Source of the DNA: Nautilus pompilius
Lineage: Eukaryota > Mollusca > Cephalopoda > Nautilida > Nautilidae
Assembly (NCBI GenBank): GCA_018389105.1
Contig: JACATO010002731.1
Location: 620,001 to 684,000, forward strand
Direction of reading: 5' to 3'
DNA length: 64,000 bases
Position 1 is the stretch's first letter. Each line of letters begins with the position of its first letter. Shown in pieces: positions 12,878 to 26,321 of the stretch. The translations under genes and the position numbers were made by a program. The notes beneath the pieces were generated by a model. The model had not been told where the DNA came from, made no database searches, and was given only the letters and a program-made list of their open reading frames with translations.

Positions 12878-13056
12878 GCACCAGGTGAGATGAGAAGTTT
12901 TAATATTCTTGCCATGAATTTTGCACCAGGTGAGATGAGAAGTTTTAATATTCTTGCCATGAATTTTGCACCAGGTGAGATGAGAAGTTTTAATATTCTC
13001 GCCATGAATTTTGCACCAGGTGAGATGAGAAGTTTTAATATTCTCGCCATGAATTT
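12878..13056. repeat. 45-bp minisatellite, four copies
   Basis: Four head-to-tail 45-base units beginning GCACCAGGTGAGATGAGAAG. Units 1 and 2 carry TTCTTGCC where units 3 and 4 carry TTCTCGCC; otherwise they are essentially identical. Because 45 is a multiple of three, open frames run across the array on both strands. Near identity implies recent expansion. Confidence 0.95.
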
Positions 13057-14394
13057 GTCACGTACATTTCTTTTCACAGAAATCTACATTACGTTCAGGT
13101 CTAATTCGATTTATTAGAAATGGTGTCCTTACCTCTATAACTTAAAAAAATTCTGTTAAATTTCAAAATTCACTAGAATTTTTATTTCAAAGTATTAATC
13201 AATTTAAGAATTGGATACACAGCCTTTTCTCTCCCCTGGAGCCCCTGTAGAATCCACTAAGCTGAACTATAACATTCTCAGCATTCCAGCCATGATTGTT
13301 TGGCCCAGTTACTGTTTAGCCTAAATTAGCCAAAGCTCCATACAACAAGAACCTTCGATTGATGCAAAAATGCTAATTGTGCATGAAACAAAATCTGAAC
13401 CTACACCCTGACACTGGTTTATAAGATGTGGCTGAAGTAGAACAGCTTGCTTTTTTTAAATCATGAAGCATGTTTTTGACATCATTTTTTCATTAAGAGA
13501 ATCGAGAATACAATTTTGTTTGTAGAGGGGAGAGAACAAACTCTAAAATACTAAATGAGATTACCTCCGACAACTGATAAACACAACTGATAAACACAAC
13601 GTGACTCCTATCTGGCTGCATAGAGTACATTCATTATCAGTCCAAGCAGTGTTTGTTGTCCAGCTTGTGGCAGGGTTTCTCCCATTCTCCTGTACAGCTC
13701 AGTCTGCATAGGTTTCCTGCAGTAACTGTAATTTCATGCCACTTTTAAAAAGATTTGTAGTGAGTTGCTCATTAGGGAAACTAGCCAGATTTGGAACTTT
13801 ACAGTGCCATGCTACCCCTTTCTCCCTACCTGCCAACTAATCTGGATTTTACCTCCAGCATGGTGAGCAGAGAAAGTGACTACTAACAACCATTACTGCT
13901 ATTTTGAACTTCTACTTCCCATCAAATACTGGAAATCTACTTTTAAAATTCTCGATTTTACACTATAACTTAGAACAAATGTATGCTGTTTTTTGGGGAG
14001 TTTTTTTTCCAATTCTTGCTGTTCATTATTAGTATCTTTCATTAATAATGATGTAATGTCTCCATTTTAAGGGTGGGACTTTGAAAATTCTAAAGAGAAA
14101 AAAAGTTATCTTTAAAAGTAACTTTTTATATCATGATGTTCAAAACAAGTCTGCCAGTGCCAATGAGCTAACTTACTATCATAGCTGCTAACTGCAACCA
14201 ACACAGGTTACCAGAGAATTCTAGGCAACAACATTGACGGCTGATATCATTAATATCATCACCCAGTGAATTAATTTAGCCTAAATATCATCCCTAGACA
14301 GTCTATGAGTAGGTAGGTCCATGGCTCAGATCCATACAGAGGAATAAAGTTAAGGTGATTTTTCTCACTGCCTTCCTCAATGAATGTTGGTGTT
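13057..14394. other. intronic DNA, nothing recognised
   Basis: Contains a short direct duplication CAACTGATAAACACAACTGATAAACACAA-like near 13571-13600, but no conserved gene or named transposon. Confidence 0.45.
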
Positions 14395-14550
14395 CAACAA
14401 AAGGCCTCACTAGAACTATCCAATGTTATTCTAGATGTGGGGGAAAGGCCATACCAAGAAGGTACAGCAAAACAAGCTAGTCTTGACCTGAATTTGAACT
14501 AAAGACTTCACCTTATCTGTCACTACTGGACTACTGTGCTGCCCCCTTAA
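14395..14550 (-). mobile_element. SINE fragment, minus copy
   Basis: Plus-strand text TTCTAGATGTGGGGGAAAGG, TACAGCAAAACAAGCTAGTC and TGACCTGAATTTGAACTAAA matches the reverse complement of the SINE body and B-box region. Diverged. Confidence 0.6.
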
Positions 14551-16800
<2,250 letters not shown>

Positions 16801-17015
16801 GGTAAACATTCCTGCTTGCGGGTGGGAAACGAAAGCGCTGGCTTTTGAAGTTGTAGTGAAAATGATTTCCGGCGCAGAAATTTCTTCTTCTTCCCCACCG
16901 ACGGAAAAGCGAGTTGTCCGAGTGTTTAATTTAAGTAAATCCGTCGTCCTCGTTCCCATGTGGTCACAAGTGATGGAGATTTAAATTTGTTTTGTTTTAA
17001 ACACGCTAATACTAA

Positions 17016-17052
<37 letters not shown>

Positions 17053-17809
17053 TAATATTATTAGCTACTCACATCACCAGTTCTAATGTTCCCGAATCAA
17101 AACTGAATTTTATAATAAAAAAAAACAGTGTGTCTTCTTTTACTTCACCTGCAGCAGGTAGGTGGAAATTAGAGGTGGGCGTACACCTGGACTACACCGG
17201 TGATGTCCACCTTTACACACTCCGGTAATTATCTAAAATGACGATTTCTTTTATTGACGTCGAAGCAGAGACATACCGCTATTATTTTTGTTTTGTTCTG
17301 CTTGTTTTTCTTTTTCCTACAATTAACTTTTGATGCAGGATTTTCTTTAAAAAAAAAAAATGCAGTTGGAAAACAACAGTAACACTAACGGAGATGACAA
17401 AAGAATTTTCTGAATGATATTAATTTGTGTAATAATAGATTTTTATGTCTTTAGCTCGACAACAACGAAATAATCTATAATTAATGATGATAAATAATAA
17501 AATTAGTTTTATTGTAGTGACTAATTTTTATTTTTTATCGAGTAAATACTTATTTCGCATAAACTCTTTATCCGTTTGGTGCCAAAAAATTAATACTACT
17601 AATAATGATAATACAAGTAATAGAGTTCATATTTGGTTTATCATAATTATTTTTTAGTGTTATTTAATTTCTGTAATTTGATTTTTTTTTAAAAAAAACA
17701 ACTTCTTTTATTAATGGACACGTTTTTGTTTTATAGCCATAGAGTGAAAAACAAAAACAAATAGTAACTGGTAGAAACAGATGGAAATAAATCATCAGGT
17801 GCCATTTCC
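16801..17809. other. intergenic DNA between scrib and TTC27
   Basis: No gene is recognised. It includes the ATT microsatellite (entered separately), a TGACGTCG half-match to a CRE near 17254, and T/A homopolymers. Confidence 0.5.
17016..17053. repeat. (ATT)n microsatellite
   Basis: About twelve uninterrupted ATT triplets, followed by TTTAATATTATTAG. Confidence 0.95.
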
Positions 17810-17985
17810 AATTTGGGGGTCAGCAGTTCTGGATTACATCCATGATCCAAGATAAACTAGGGAGAAAGAGTACTTAGGTGGTGGCCGCCCATAATCCTTC
17901 CATGCTACCCAGGAGCAAACTTAACAAAGATCTCTAGTAGAATTCTTCATTTCTAAATGTAGGAGGAAATCAGAGTACAAGGATA
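17810..17985 (-). mobile_element. SINE fragment, minus copy
   Basis: Contains GAATTCTTCATTTCTAAATG and TAGGAGGAAATCAGAG, the reversed SINE body, preceded by reversed tail-like sequence (TACTTAGGTGGTGGCC). Diverged and incomplete. Confidence 0.5.
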
Positions 17986-19744
17986 GAAATAAATGCTATA
18001 TTAAATTCCAAAAATATCTATTCTACTTGTTAATATTTCAATTTAAAATTTATGTAGCAGGATGGATTAAACAATAGATGCTTATTAAAGTATTTTGACT
18101 AAGTGTAAAGCAATTCAACATTTGTAGCTGTTAAAATGTTGTGCACACAGAAAAGTATACATGTGGCAAATTTAACAATATCACACAACATAATGGTCAT
18201 TTATTTATGAAGATAATATCTAATTGTTTAAAGAGTTTCCTTTTTACTTTATATTGTATATTTTAATAACTTATTTGCAAAACAGGTAAAAAAAAGTTTT
18301 TTATAAATAGATTTTCCAAACTCAATGAGATCAATTATTTGATCAGACATAATTTCATCTCTGACTCCAAATACCAAATAAGATTAAGAACAATGATAAG
18401 CTCAAAGCAACAAGTGCAATATGTTTTAATGAATACTTAATGAGAGACTGCTATGGATTGTTACAGAATACTTCTCAATGTCATTTTCATATTAATTGTT
18501 AGTCTATAAATTACTATATAACAGTCTCTTTATTAATTGTTTTTGGTGTAAATATAGTCTCTCTTTATTTGGCCATGTGTCTCATGCATTATTTTTTAAT
18601 AGATTTTTAATCATTGTTTTAATTTTTTTCAGTCACTTTAAAAATAATGCATTGTGGCATTAAAATGCCAGGCAAATTTATCCAACTCAGTAAGTTCTAA
18701 GGCATAATATGATGCTGCATAAGGTAATGTCATTTCATATTATCTCATCTGAACTAAGAGTCTTTGCTCACTACTTCATCATTAGCAATAGAACTCCCAA
18801 ATAAAGCTATACCTGGCTGATCGTTAAAACAGTTGGTAACAAATTGACAAATCATGTTAAAAATCAACCAGTCACTTTTAAGACCAATTTGCCATACAAT
18901 GAAAATACTGTGTGCAGTAAGATTAAAACCAATATTTGCAAGCCTTCTTATGACTTATCCCTGATGTTGGTGACAGGGAATGACTCCAAAAACATGCTTT
19001 TATTACTACTATTTAGATGGTGGCCCAAAACAATCCTTTTGTTTCTATAAATAATACATTACCAAAAACTTTGTTATTACCTATATTATCTTACCAATTT
19101 TATAAGGACTTTTCTTTCTTTAATTCTAATAAAATTTATGAATTTAATGATTTTATCAAAATGTGAAAAAACTTTGTTATTAGTTAATATCAAAAAGTAA
19201 AGCAAACTCAATTTTTATTTATTTATTGTGTAATTATGTGAGAATGAACTTATCAAATTAATAAAGAAAAACAATCAGCTGATTTTAATATGAGGGGCAC
19301 ATTTAATTTTTAATTCTATGAAGCCTTACCTCTGTTTACATAGTTGTGATTAACTCTTTTATTCCTTAAATCCTCTATTACATTGATTATATGGTGTTAA
19401 ACATAAATTTAATTATAGTGAGGTTGCCCTTGATTTTCTTTTTAATCATTTTATTTGTATTTTTAAGAAAATAAAGTGCCTTTTCCAGAAAACAAGCAGT
19501 AAAAACATCATCTTTGGGAAAGAAAGAATTAAAGTTGAATGATTTTCTTACATCTACTCAAAAATTGTTTACTTATTTATTTTAGTGATATTTCTTATTT
19601 TCTTCAAAAATATAATTCAGGAAGTATAGAGAACATTTGTCTCAGAAATGTAGGTGTTAATGACATTTTTATCTCTTGACCTAACCAAATGGCCTGGAGA
19701 CTTACTTGTTGAAAGATGGCTTTATTAAAGGTAGTTTGACTTCA
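17986..19744. other. intergenic AT-rich DNA, nothing recognised
   Basis: No supported gene, RNA or named repeat. The 68-codon frame at 18844-19050 shows no motif. Confidence 0.5.
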
Positions 19745-19885
19745 AAGTATTCATTTTGGTTTCCTCCCACATCTAAAAATAAAAGTTCTAGTAGTGGTTT
19801 TTTGTGGTAGATGTGCAGCTGGTCTCTGCATGTTTTAGGAAACTGATGCCAGGAGAAGATTTCTGGTGGATGCCTTATGTACTAA
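19745..19885 (+). mobile_element. SINE body fragment, plus
   Basis: TTGGTTTCCTCCCACATCTA and AAAAGTTCTAGTAGTGG match the SINE middle section; both ends are unrecognisable. Confidence 0.6.
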
Positions 19886-20939
19886 CATCAACATGCAGGT
19901 TCAAAGAAGAAAATGTATATAGTAGCTGAAAATATCTGATCACACTTTTTTTACCAACCACCTAGTGTAGCTATGAGGAACATAGTAGTAAAGAGTCTAC
20001 TATAGCATTTTCAAATTATCCTTCAATTTCTAAACCGTCCCAAATTTAATTTTTTTTTTAAAAAAAAGAAAAAAAACTAATATTGCTTTTATATGAAAAA
20101 GTCATCCTGGATGTAGATGATAAAATAATAAATGTTAAATAATTTCAAGAAAAGACCATTGTATTCAAACTAATTCATCTTATTTGAGATTCCAAGCAGA
20201 TGTTCTTGGCATATTTAAGAAATGCCAAAGAAAGCAATATATCTGGTTGAATGCTAAATCTTCCAAAAGATCAGATGTACTTCTGTGTGGATATGTATGG
20301 ATCATTGTACATTTGCTGGATCTTTCTTATGAATGCACCAACAGTCAAAATCACACAAAGTCAAACCAAAGAAACATCCTTTGTCTGTAGAATGTGGAAC
20401 ATGATATTTATTATCAGTGATTATGGAAAATGCCTGATTATCAGACAGTATTCATCAGGAAATATAATGAAAAGCAATAAGCAAACTTGTTAATATTTTT
20501 TCAGAAATAAAAAAAAACCCTTTAAATATTTCAATTAAATTAAATACATGTACACTGTATAAGAAGTTAATTATTTCTTTCTCTTAAAAAATTAAGTGCA
20601 TTGTTGCAAATATGTAATGGCGTATTTGTTTTTATTATTAATTTGAATACATTTCTTATACCACCTATTTTCTTTTAATGTACATTGTTAAATTTGTAAG
20701 CACGATGAAGAATAAAACTGAAATTCTCACTTTCATCAAAGGGATTGCAGTCAACAATCTTGCTTTTTCTACTAAAGTGAACTGTTGATCTTAAATAATT
20801 AGTGCTTATTATGTAACAGTGTTCAAATCATGGCAGTGTTATATTTTCTGAGAATCAAATATCAAGGAAATGGTAGCAGTTGTATATGACAAAGGAAGAT
20901 TCAAATCTCAATAATTCTGCCTGTATCATTGTCATGTTA
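19886..20939. other. intergenic DNA, nothing recognised
   Basis: AT-rich. The overlapping open frames at 20184-20493 show no family signature. Confidence 0.5.
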
Positions 20940-21790
20940 ATAAGTTTCTTGTCGCAGCACTTGGTTTTGGGTTCACAAATATTTTTTATATAAATGATAT
21001 TGATAGTGTGCTAAAAATTAATATTAAAATATTTGCAGATGGTTTTAGAATATATACTTTCAAAATAATAAAATAATTTTCAAGTAAATTTAATTATTAG
21101 ATTAGTGATTAGTTAGGTCAGGAGGAGATGGAATTTAATGCTGAAAAATAAAATTATCCAAACAGGTGACAGAGAAAATTAAGATCATTATTATATGGAA
21201 GAAAGTAACCTGGAAAATGTGTGTTGAGAGAAGAAAACTAAAATGTCAAGTGTGAAAAAGCAATGCACTTCAGCTTCAAACAACAAAAATATAATGTTAG
21301 AGGTAATTAATCAAAATATCAAATATAAAATTTTTAATTGTTTTAGTTTTGTTGTATAAATCCTTGGTTTGTCGACATCCTGAATATGCTGTGCAGGCAT
21401 GGAGTCCTTATTTGAGAGAGGATATTGATTTACCAGAATGATTTCAGGTCTTAAGCATTTACAATACGCTACATTATTAAAAATATTAGATCTACAAGAT
21501 TTTTAATTTTAGACGTTTGAGAGACCTAATAGTAGTTTTCAAAATAATTAGAGATTTTTTAGTGGATAGGCATGACAGCTATCTACACACTAATACTAAA
21601 CATCACAATGACAAATAGCTTTGGTTCTTGCACATTTAGAAACATTCTTTTTTTATAAATAAAACTGAACAGGTGGAATATTTTACAAGCACTTGGTTAA
21701 TAGTGATAATTATAATTAATTTAAGAATTGCATTGATGATCATTTTTCTTCTCTGGGGATTCTTGCATAAATCAAGGTAGCTTTCTGCAT
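20940..21790 (+). pseudogene. CR1-like LINE, 3' end of reverse transcriptase ORF
   Basis: Pieces in shifting frames, in the right order. First is FINDIDSVLKINIKIFAD, the region around the RT catalytic A/D box (the YADD-type site reads FADG here). Then WQMEFNAEK-like text, QCTSASNKNIMLE-like text, the conserved C-terminal segment PEYAVQAWSPYLREDIDL (21,380-21,440), IPGLKHL-like text, and finally the FKNRIDDH-like end with a short A-rich 3' tail (TACTACAATAAATAC). The order and the AVQAWSPYL motif are typical of CR1-group LINEs in invertebrates. It is 5' truncated, as is usual for LINEs, and full of stops. Confidence 0.8.
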
Positions 21791-23124
21791 CCTTGTAACT
21801 ACTAAAATAAAGTTACTACAATAAATACAACTATAACTGATCTTTTGCTTTTGTCTTTTTAATTAATTTTTTTATTCGTTCAATGACTAAGTTCTATCAC
21901 CATGCATTTTCTGGTGAAATATTTCAGTGCAAAAGAACTTGGTAAATTGAAAAATGTTTTTAATTCATTTTTCAGGGGATAGGAACCTTGCAGATCTTTT
22001 TCAATCTAAAGAGCAACAATTTTAGATCATTTAATGTTAGATCTCTTTAGTTTTTTGATAATTACATTATTGTTTAATGATTCAATCTTTTAAATTTATT
22101 TAGTTGACTTTTACTGTCATTTTTAACATGCAAAAAGTTTGTTATTGTTGTGGATATTCAGTATCTAATAAGCATTTTAAATTTAATATTGTCATTTATT
22201 TATTTTTAATTTTTAATTGAGTTTTTTTTAAAAAAAATTACAATATGGAAACCCAATGGCAACTTATCTTTCCATCATTTGTGACAGTAGGTAGGTACAA
22301 TCTTTACATTGTTTACTGTATTTGTTTGGATCAAGAGTCCATCAAGTAACTGGTCAAATGAGATTTAACCACAGAAAAAATGAAAGGTTTCACACTGAAG
22401 AATGAAGGCAGATGAGTTTTCAGTTCTGTCAAACTACAAATTGTTATACAGAAGAAAAAAACTAAATTTTGGCAAAGCACAATAGTTTAAGTACTTTATT
22501 TAATTTTTAATTATTTTATTTTTTTAAATGCTTTAATGAAAAGTAAATTGTGATTTGTAGCTGTAGACTTAACTAACTGGCAGTATTACTAGATATTTTG
22601 ATATTTATGTAATTGTTTTAGTTATTTTAAGAGAGAGAAATATGTAGGCTAGCAGGGGCAGCGTGGGCAAGTCAGCATTGGTCCAGTGAATCACCGGGCG
22701 AGGAGGGAACTTCCAAAAGGAGAAATGGCAATTAACTTTTTAGGCAGTTAAAATTTACCGGTTCTTTTCTCAGCCTACATGATATCCACCTTCGCAATAT
22801 CTACTTTTCAATAATTAGATATTTTTTCCGTTTTTTTTTTTGTAATTTACTGCTGCAAGTTTTTATTTTCCAGCATCCATAACAAATGAAAAATTGTGTG
22901 CATGTGTCGACAGTATCTCAAGTACCTATGTGGAGTACAATATATGAAGGAAAACACCGAGACAAAGCAGAAAACATACATGCAGTACTTTGTTTTAGAA
23001 TAGAGTTGAAAGGAAACCAAATGTGCATGTTAAGTATATATATAAGTAAGAATTAAATTGTTCACACCAAGGGAAATGATTTTTCTTTTTAAACTAGTTG
23101 CTACAAGGGAGACTACTCTGATGG
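21791..23124. other. intergenic AT-rich DNA, nothing recognised
   Basis: No gene or named repeat. A slightly GC-richer patch at 22,640-22,760 (GGCAGCGTGGGCAAGTCAGC) is not identified. Confidence 0.45.
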
Positions 23125-23366
23125 GGGGGGAAGCGTAGTGCCATGGTTATTCGTTAGAGAATGTTAGTCTGTGGCTTGGCACTGTCTACTTCAAAATTCT
23201 TACTATAACTTTTCATTTTTAGATATGGGTGAAAACCCTCAGGACCGGCTGGTAAAGAAAACATAACAGGGAAGTATACTAAACCAAGACGGTCCTTTCC
23301 AAGGATGGAACTCGAGCCTTCACGTTTAGTAGTGTAGTAGGCTAGCCACTAGGCCTCCGGCTGTCT
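23125..23366 (-). mobile_element. tRNA-derived SINE, minus copy
   Basis: Reversed tail GAAGCGTAGTGCCATGGTTA, body TTTTCATTTTTAGATATGGG, and head GGATGGAACTCGAGCCTTCA plus TAGTGTAGTAGGCTAGCCAC. The B-box complement GGATGGAACTCGA is nearly intact. It abuts the 3' side of the hAT relic. Confidence 0.75.
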
Positions 23367-23439
23367 CATTTCAGATTTGAATTATGTGAATAATGAAGGG
23401 ATAAAATTCACATATATTATGCTGAAAGTAAATGATAGA

Positions 23440-25330
23440 AGTCATCAAAAGTTTCCAAATACACAAAGTTTCTGTTCACTGGTTTGGACAAACTCGTTGG
23501 CTGTAGTATTGAAGTCTAGCTCATCCAGCATCTTATATACATTGAGTACCATGAGATGGTTTAGCCTTGCCTGCCAGCTAGTTCTCTGCAAGTAGATGTT
23601 GAGCCGCCTGATTACTGAAAAAGATGGCTCGCTTGTTGCCTTTGTTGCAGGCATCGCCAGAATCAGAAAACAAACGAAGCACACTTACCTAAAGAAAACC
23701 CGCCAGAGAAGGAGAAACAAAGAGAGATTTGTGCAGATTAATGATCTTACTTAGGTTGGATTTCACTGGTAAAGGTTTACCAAAGATCTTCAGCTGTGTG
23801 GCAAGTTTGCTCTTGTTGAATTCCTTTTCCATATAAACTAGTGACCTCCTTGAGCTCAGCATAATAATCCTCTTTATTTCCTGTCTTCAGGAGTAGTGCT
23901 TCAAGGTTTTAATAGATGTTATACCCGGGCTGACCAAAGCGGTCTTGGATGCAGGAGCTGACTTTCAAGTACTGTTGGTGGTAGTGTTCCAGGATGGTTG
24001 GGCTATGGCAGCTATCTCCATCACCGACTTTAAACTGCTTTCATGTTTTTCTCTTTCTTGGGAGCGAAGGTTCATTTTTGTTAGGATGGTCACGGCAACG
24101 CTCCACTAACTTAAAGAAAAGGTTGAATTTCTCATCTGTTTAAATTTTTACATGAAACCGATAGTCGGCAATGCAACGTCATGAGCTTCTGCAGTAGATA
24201 AAAGCTGCTTCTGGAGTCTTGCTGGTGCCATCAGTGATCTTTAAGATCCTTTCAGCAGCTGTAAACAGAAGATTGTATTGAGACATTTGCATATGTGCTT
24301 CATTCATCTTTCCATTTAGCATTTGGCTCAAACCTCATCTTTAAGCACTCTTACCAAAGATGATTCAGAACTTTATAGTTTTCAAAGATGCTGCTGACAG
24401 AATCACCACTGATCATCCGCCTGGTAGGGCAAAATCTTATACCAACACCAGTCTTTTTTTTTTTTTAGCAATTTATGCCCTGATTCGGTCAAAGACAGCA
24501 TTCCTCTTGAAGAGCTTGACAATTTGCATGTTTCAAAAGCAGTTTGAGGCTTTGTGGCAAATTTTGGACTATCTGTTAGCACCACCAACAAAGAGATTCA
24601 ATGCATATATACAACTTTGTGTGAAGATGGCAGGCTTCTCCTCTGCACTGATTTGTTTAGCCTTGCCATTCCTGCTTCCGCTCAGTTTAGAAGCTCCATC
24701 ATAGCATTGGTCCCGACAATCCAAAGCTTGACTCCCATCCGTAGAAAAGCATCCTTGATAATGCGAACTTGACAGTTTGTATCAATGCTCTTGTAGAAGC
24801 CATTGAAATTCTTGTAATCTTCAAGTTTTTTACCCACCTTTCTGATGTAGATTATCAATTTCTGTTGGTTTGCGATGTTGGTACATTCATCCACCATATT
24901 ACTGAAACAAGTACTGTCGCAAATATTTTGGCTCACTTCCCAGACGATCTGCAGTGGCATGATCTTCAAATACTCATTTTGAATACATGGGATATGCATT
25001 TGGTCTCATGTTCATCCACGCTTCGACCTCATTGCAATCCACTTCCCAAAGGCGCAGGAGCTGGACGAAAATACTGTCAGTATCCTCATCGCTATTGCAG
25101 ACCTTGGCGAGTGAAAAACCTGATATTTTGGAGAATCTCTAACATAATTTCGTTCGCCTCTTGGTAACAGTCACCTGCCTGATATTTGTTCAAGGCAGTA
25201 GTCGCTTTATTCCAATATTCTGCTCTGAACGATCACTCTTCCTTCTTGCCAAACTTGTTTTGGAAAGTTAAACGGTTTTTTGGGTGAAATTTTCCTGGAA
25301 GTTCTACAGCTGATGTCGACATTTCGCGAA
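23440..25330 (-). pseudogene. hAT-superfamily transposase relic
   Basis: Minus strand, nearly full length but frameshifted. It starts about 25,320 with MSTSAVELPGKFHPKNR. Then come GDCYQEANEIMLEILQNIRF, the core TCFSNMVDECTNIANQQKL (24,900; the family's MVDExTDISNxEQ with the first catalytic Asp) and GFYKSIDTNCQVRIIKDAF. Next is an LPRKRKT-like segment and DRFGQPGYNIY-like text (23,950). Last is the C-terminal hAT dimerisation region MPATKATSEPSFSVIRRLN and SWQARLNHLMVLNVYKMLDE (23,680-23,450). This is the lineage related to TTF-type zinc-finger/ZMYM-like host genes. Stops throughout make it non-coding. The 114- and 132-codon plus-strand frames here are shadows. Confidence 0.88.
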
Positions 25331-26254
25331 GTGACTATGCAAAACAAGTAAGATTAGATTCTTTTATGTAAGATCAGAAGTGTAGGACCGAGTTTATTCA
25401 TTACTAATAAGTTAGGTTACTGACATTTAAAATCACCTGCCTTAGAAATTAATTCGATTTCTTGTGCATGAGGACTATGGGAACCGGGAAGCTGAGGCCT
25501 ACCACCTTCCCCCCAAATATTCTCTTTTATTCTATAAAATGAGCCACCCTTTACTTCTTCAGGTAAAAATAAAGAAGGGGCTCTTCTTCCTTTAAGATTC
25601 GACAGTCCCCACTGCTGGACCTGTCTTCAATATCTGTTTACATCCGCTCCAAGTATAAACTTGTCTTGTGGCGGCAGCTGGTATAGTATAACTATGAAAT
25701 TTCAATAAAACTCCGCCTGGGATGCGACGGCGGGTGGCAGCAGCGTATGCCAGACTCCACGTCAGGTTTTAATGTGGTGTCCACAGTGTTTGAAGCCTGC
25801 GGGAATTAGGAAACTAATTACTAAACTTGTAAACTTTATAATAAACGACGACTAAATTCCCCCCCCCATTTATTTTCTTTCTTAAATTAAAAAAAAAATA
25901 TTGGAAGCGTTGACATGGTGATTTTTTAGTCAAGGCAACGATATAAGACCCCATCCCCCAGATCCAACATCCGGGCATTCTAGTCGAAACACAGATCCAT
26001 CCAATTCCTTCGTTGTTTTGAGGCAACCCAAGATAAAATCCGATTTAACTTCACTGACACCAAAATAACGGTAAAAGCAGTTTGCGAGTTTCTCGGGAAC
26101 ATCTGTGATTTTCTGACATGTCCTGGTAACGAACCTGTCCTGCCAGCCATGTAATACAAATAAGTCGTATTTAGTAAATACCAGTAAGGAACTATTACGT
26201 GTTACACCGGGTAAAACTCATGAGGTGCACCGCTGAGAGGATAAAAAAAACAAC
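25331..26254 (+). promoter_or_regulatory. TTC27 upstream region (presumed promoter)
   Basis: The 0.9 kb between the hAT relic and the TTC27 start codon has more CpG than the gene body, especially at 25,670-25,800 and 26,040-26,230. No TATA box is convincing. The 5' UTR and transcription start are not resolved. A 70-codon reverse frame at 25814-26026 has no recognisable motif. Confidence 0.4.
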
Positions 26255-26321
26255 ATGGGGGCACATGTGAGATTGGAGCTAAGTATTTTAACTGGAGAAG
26301 ATCTATTTACCGAGGAAGGAG
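26255..26321 (+). CDS. TTC27: TTC27 exon 1
   Basis: Start codon and 22 codons plus one base ([20 protein letters not shown] and two more). The donor GTGAGT is strong. Phase 1; Asp23 is completed by exon 2. This is the least conserved exon, and the start rests on context and the ELSILTG similarity. Confidence 0.8.

Noticed and set aside
12818-13117. Open frames on both strands across the minisatellite
   Set aside because: They exist only because the repeat unit is 45 bases, a multiple of three; there is no support for translation.
24360-25167. Plus-strand open frames of 114 and 132 codons
   Set aside because: They are antisense shadows of the hAT transposase relic on the minus strand.
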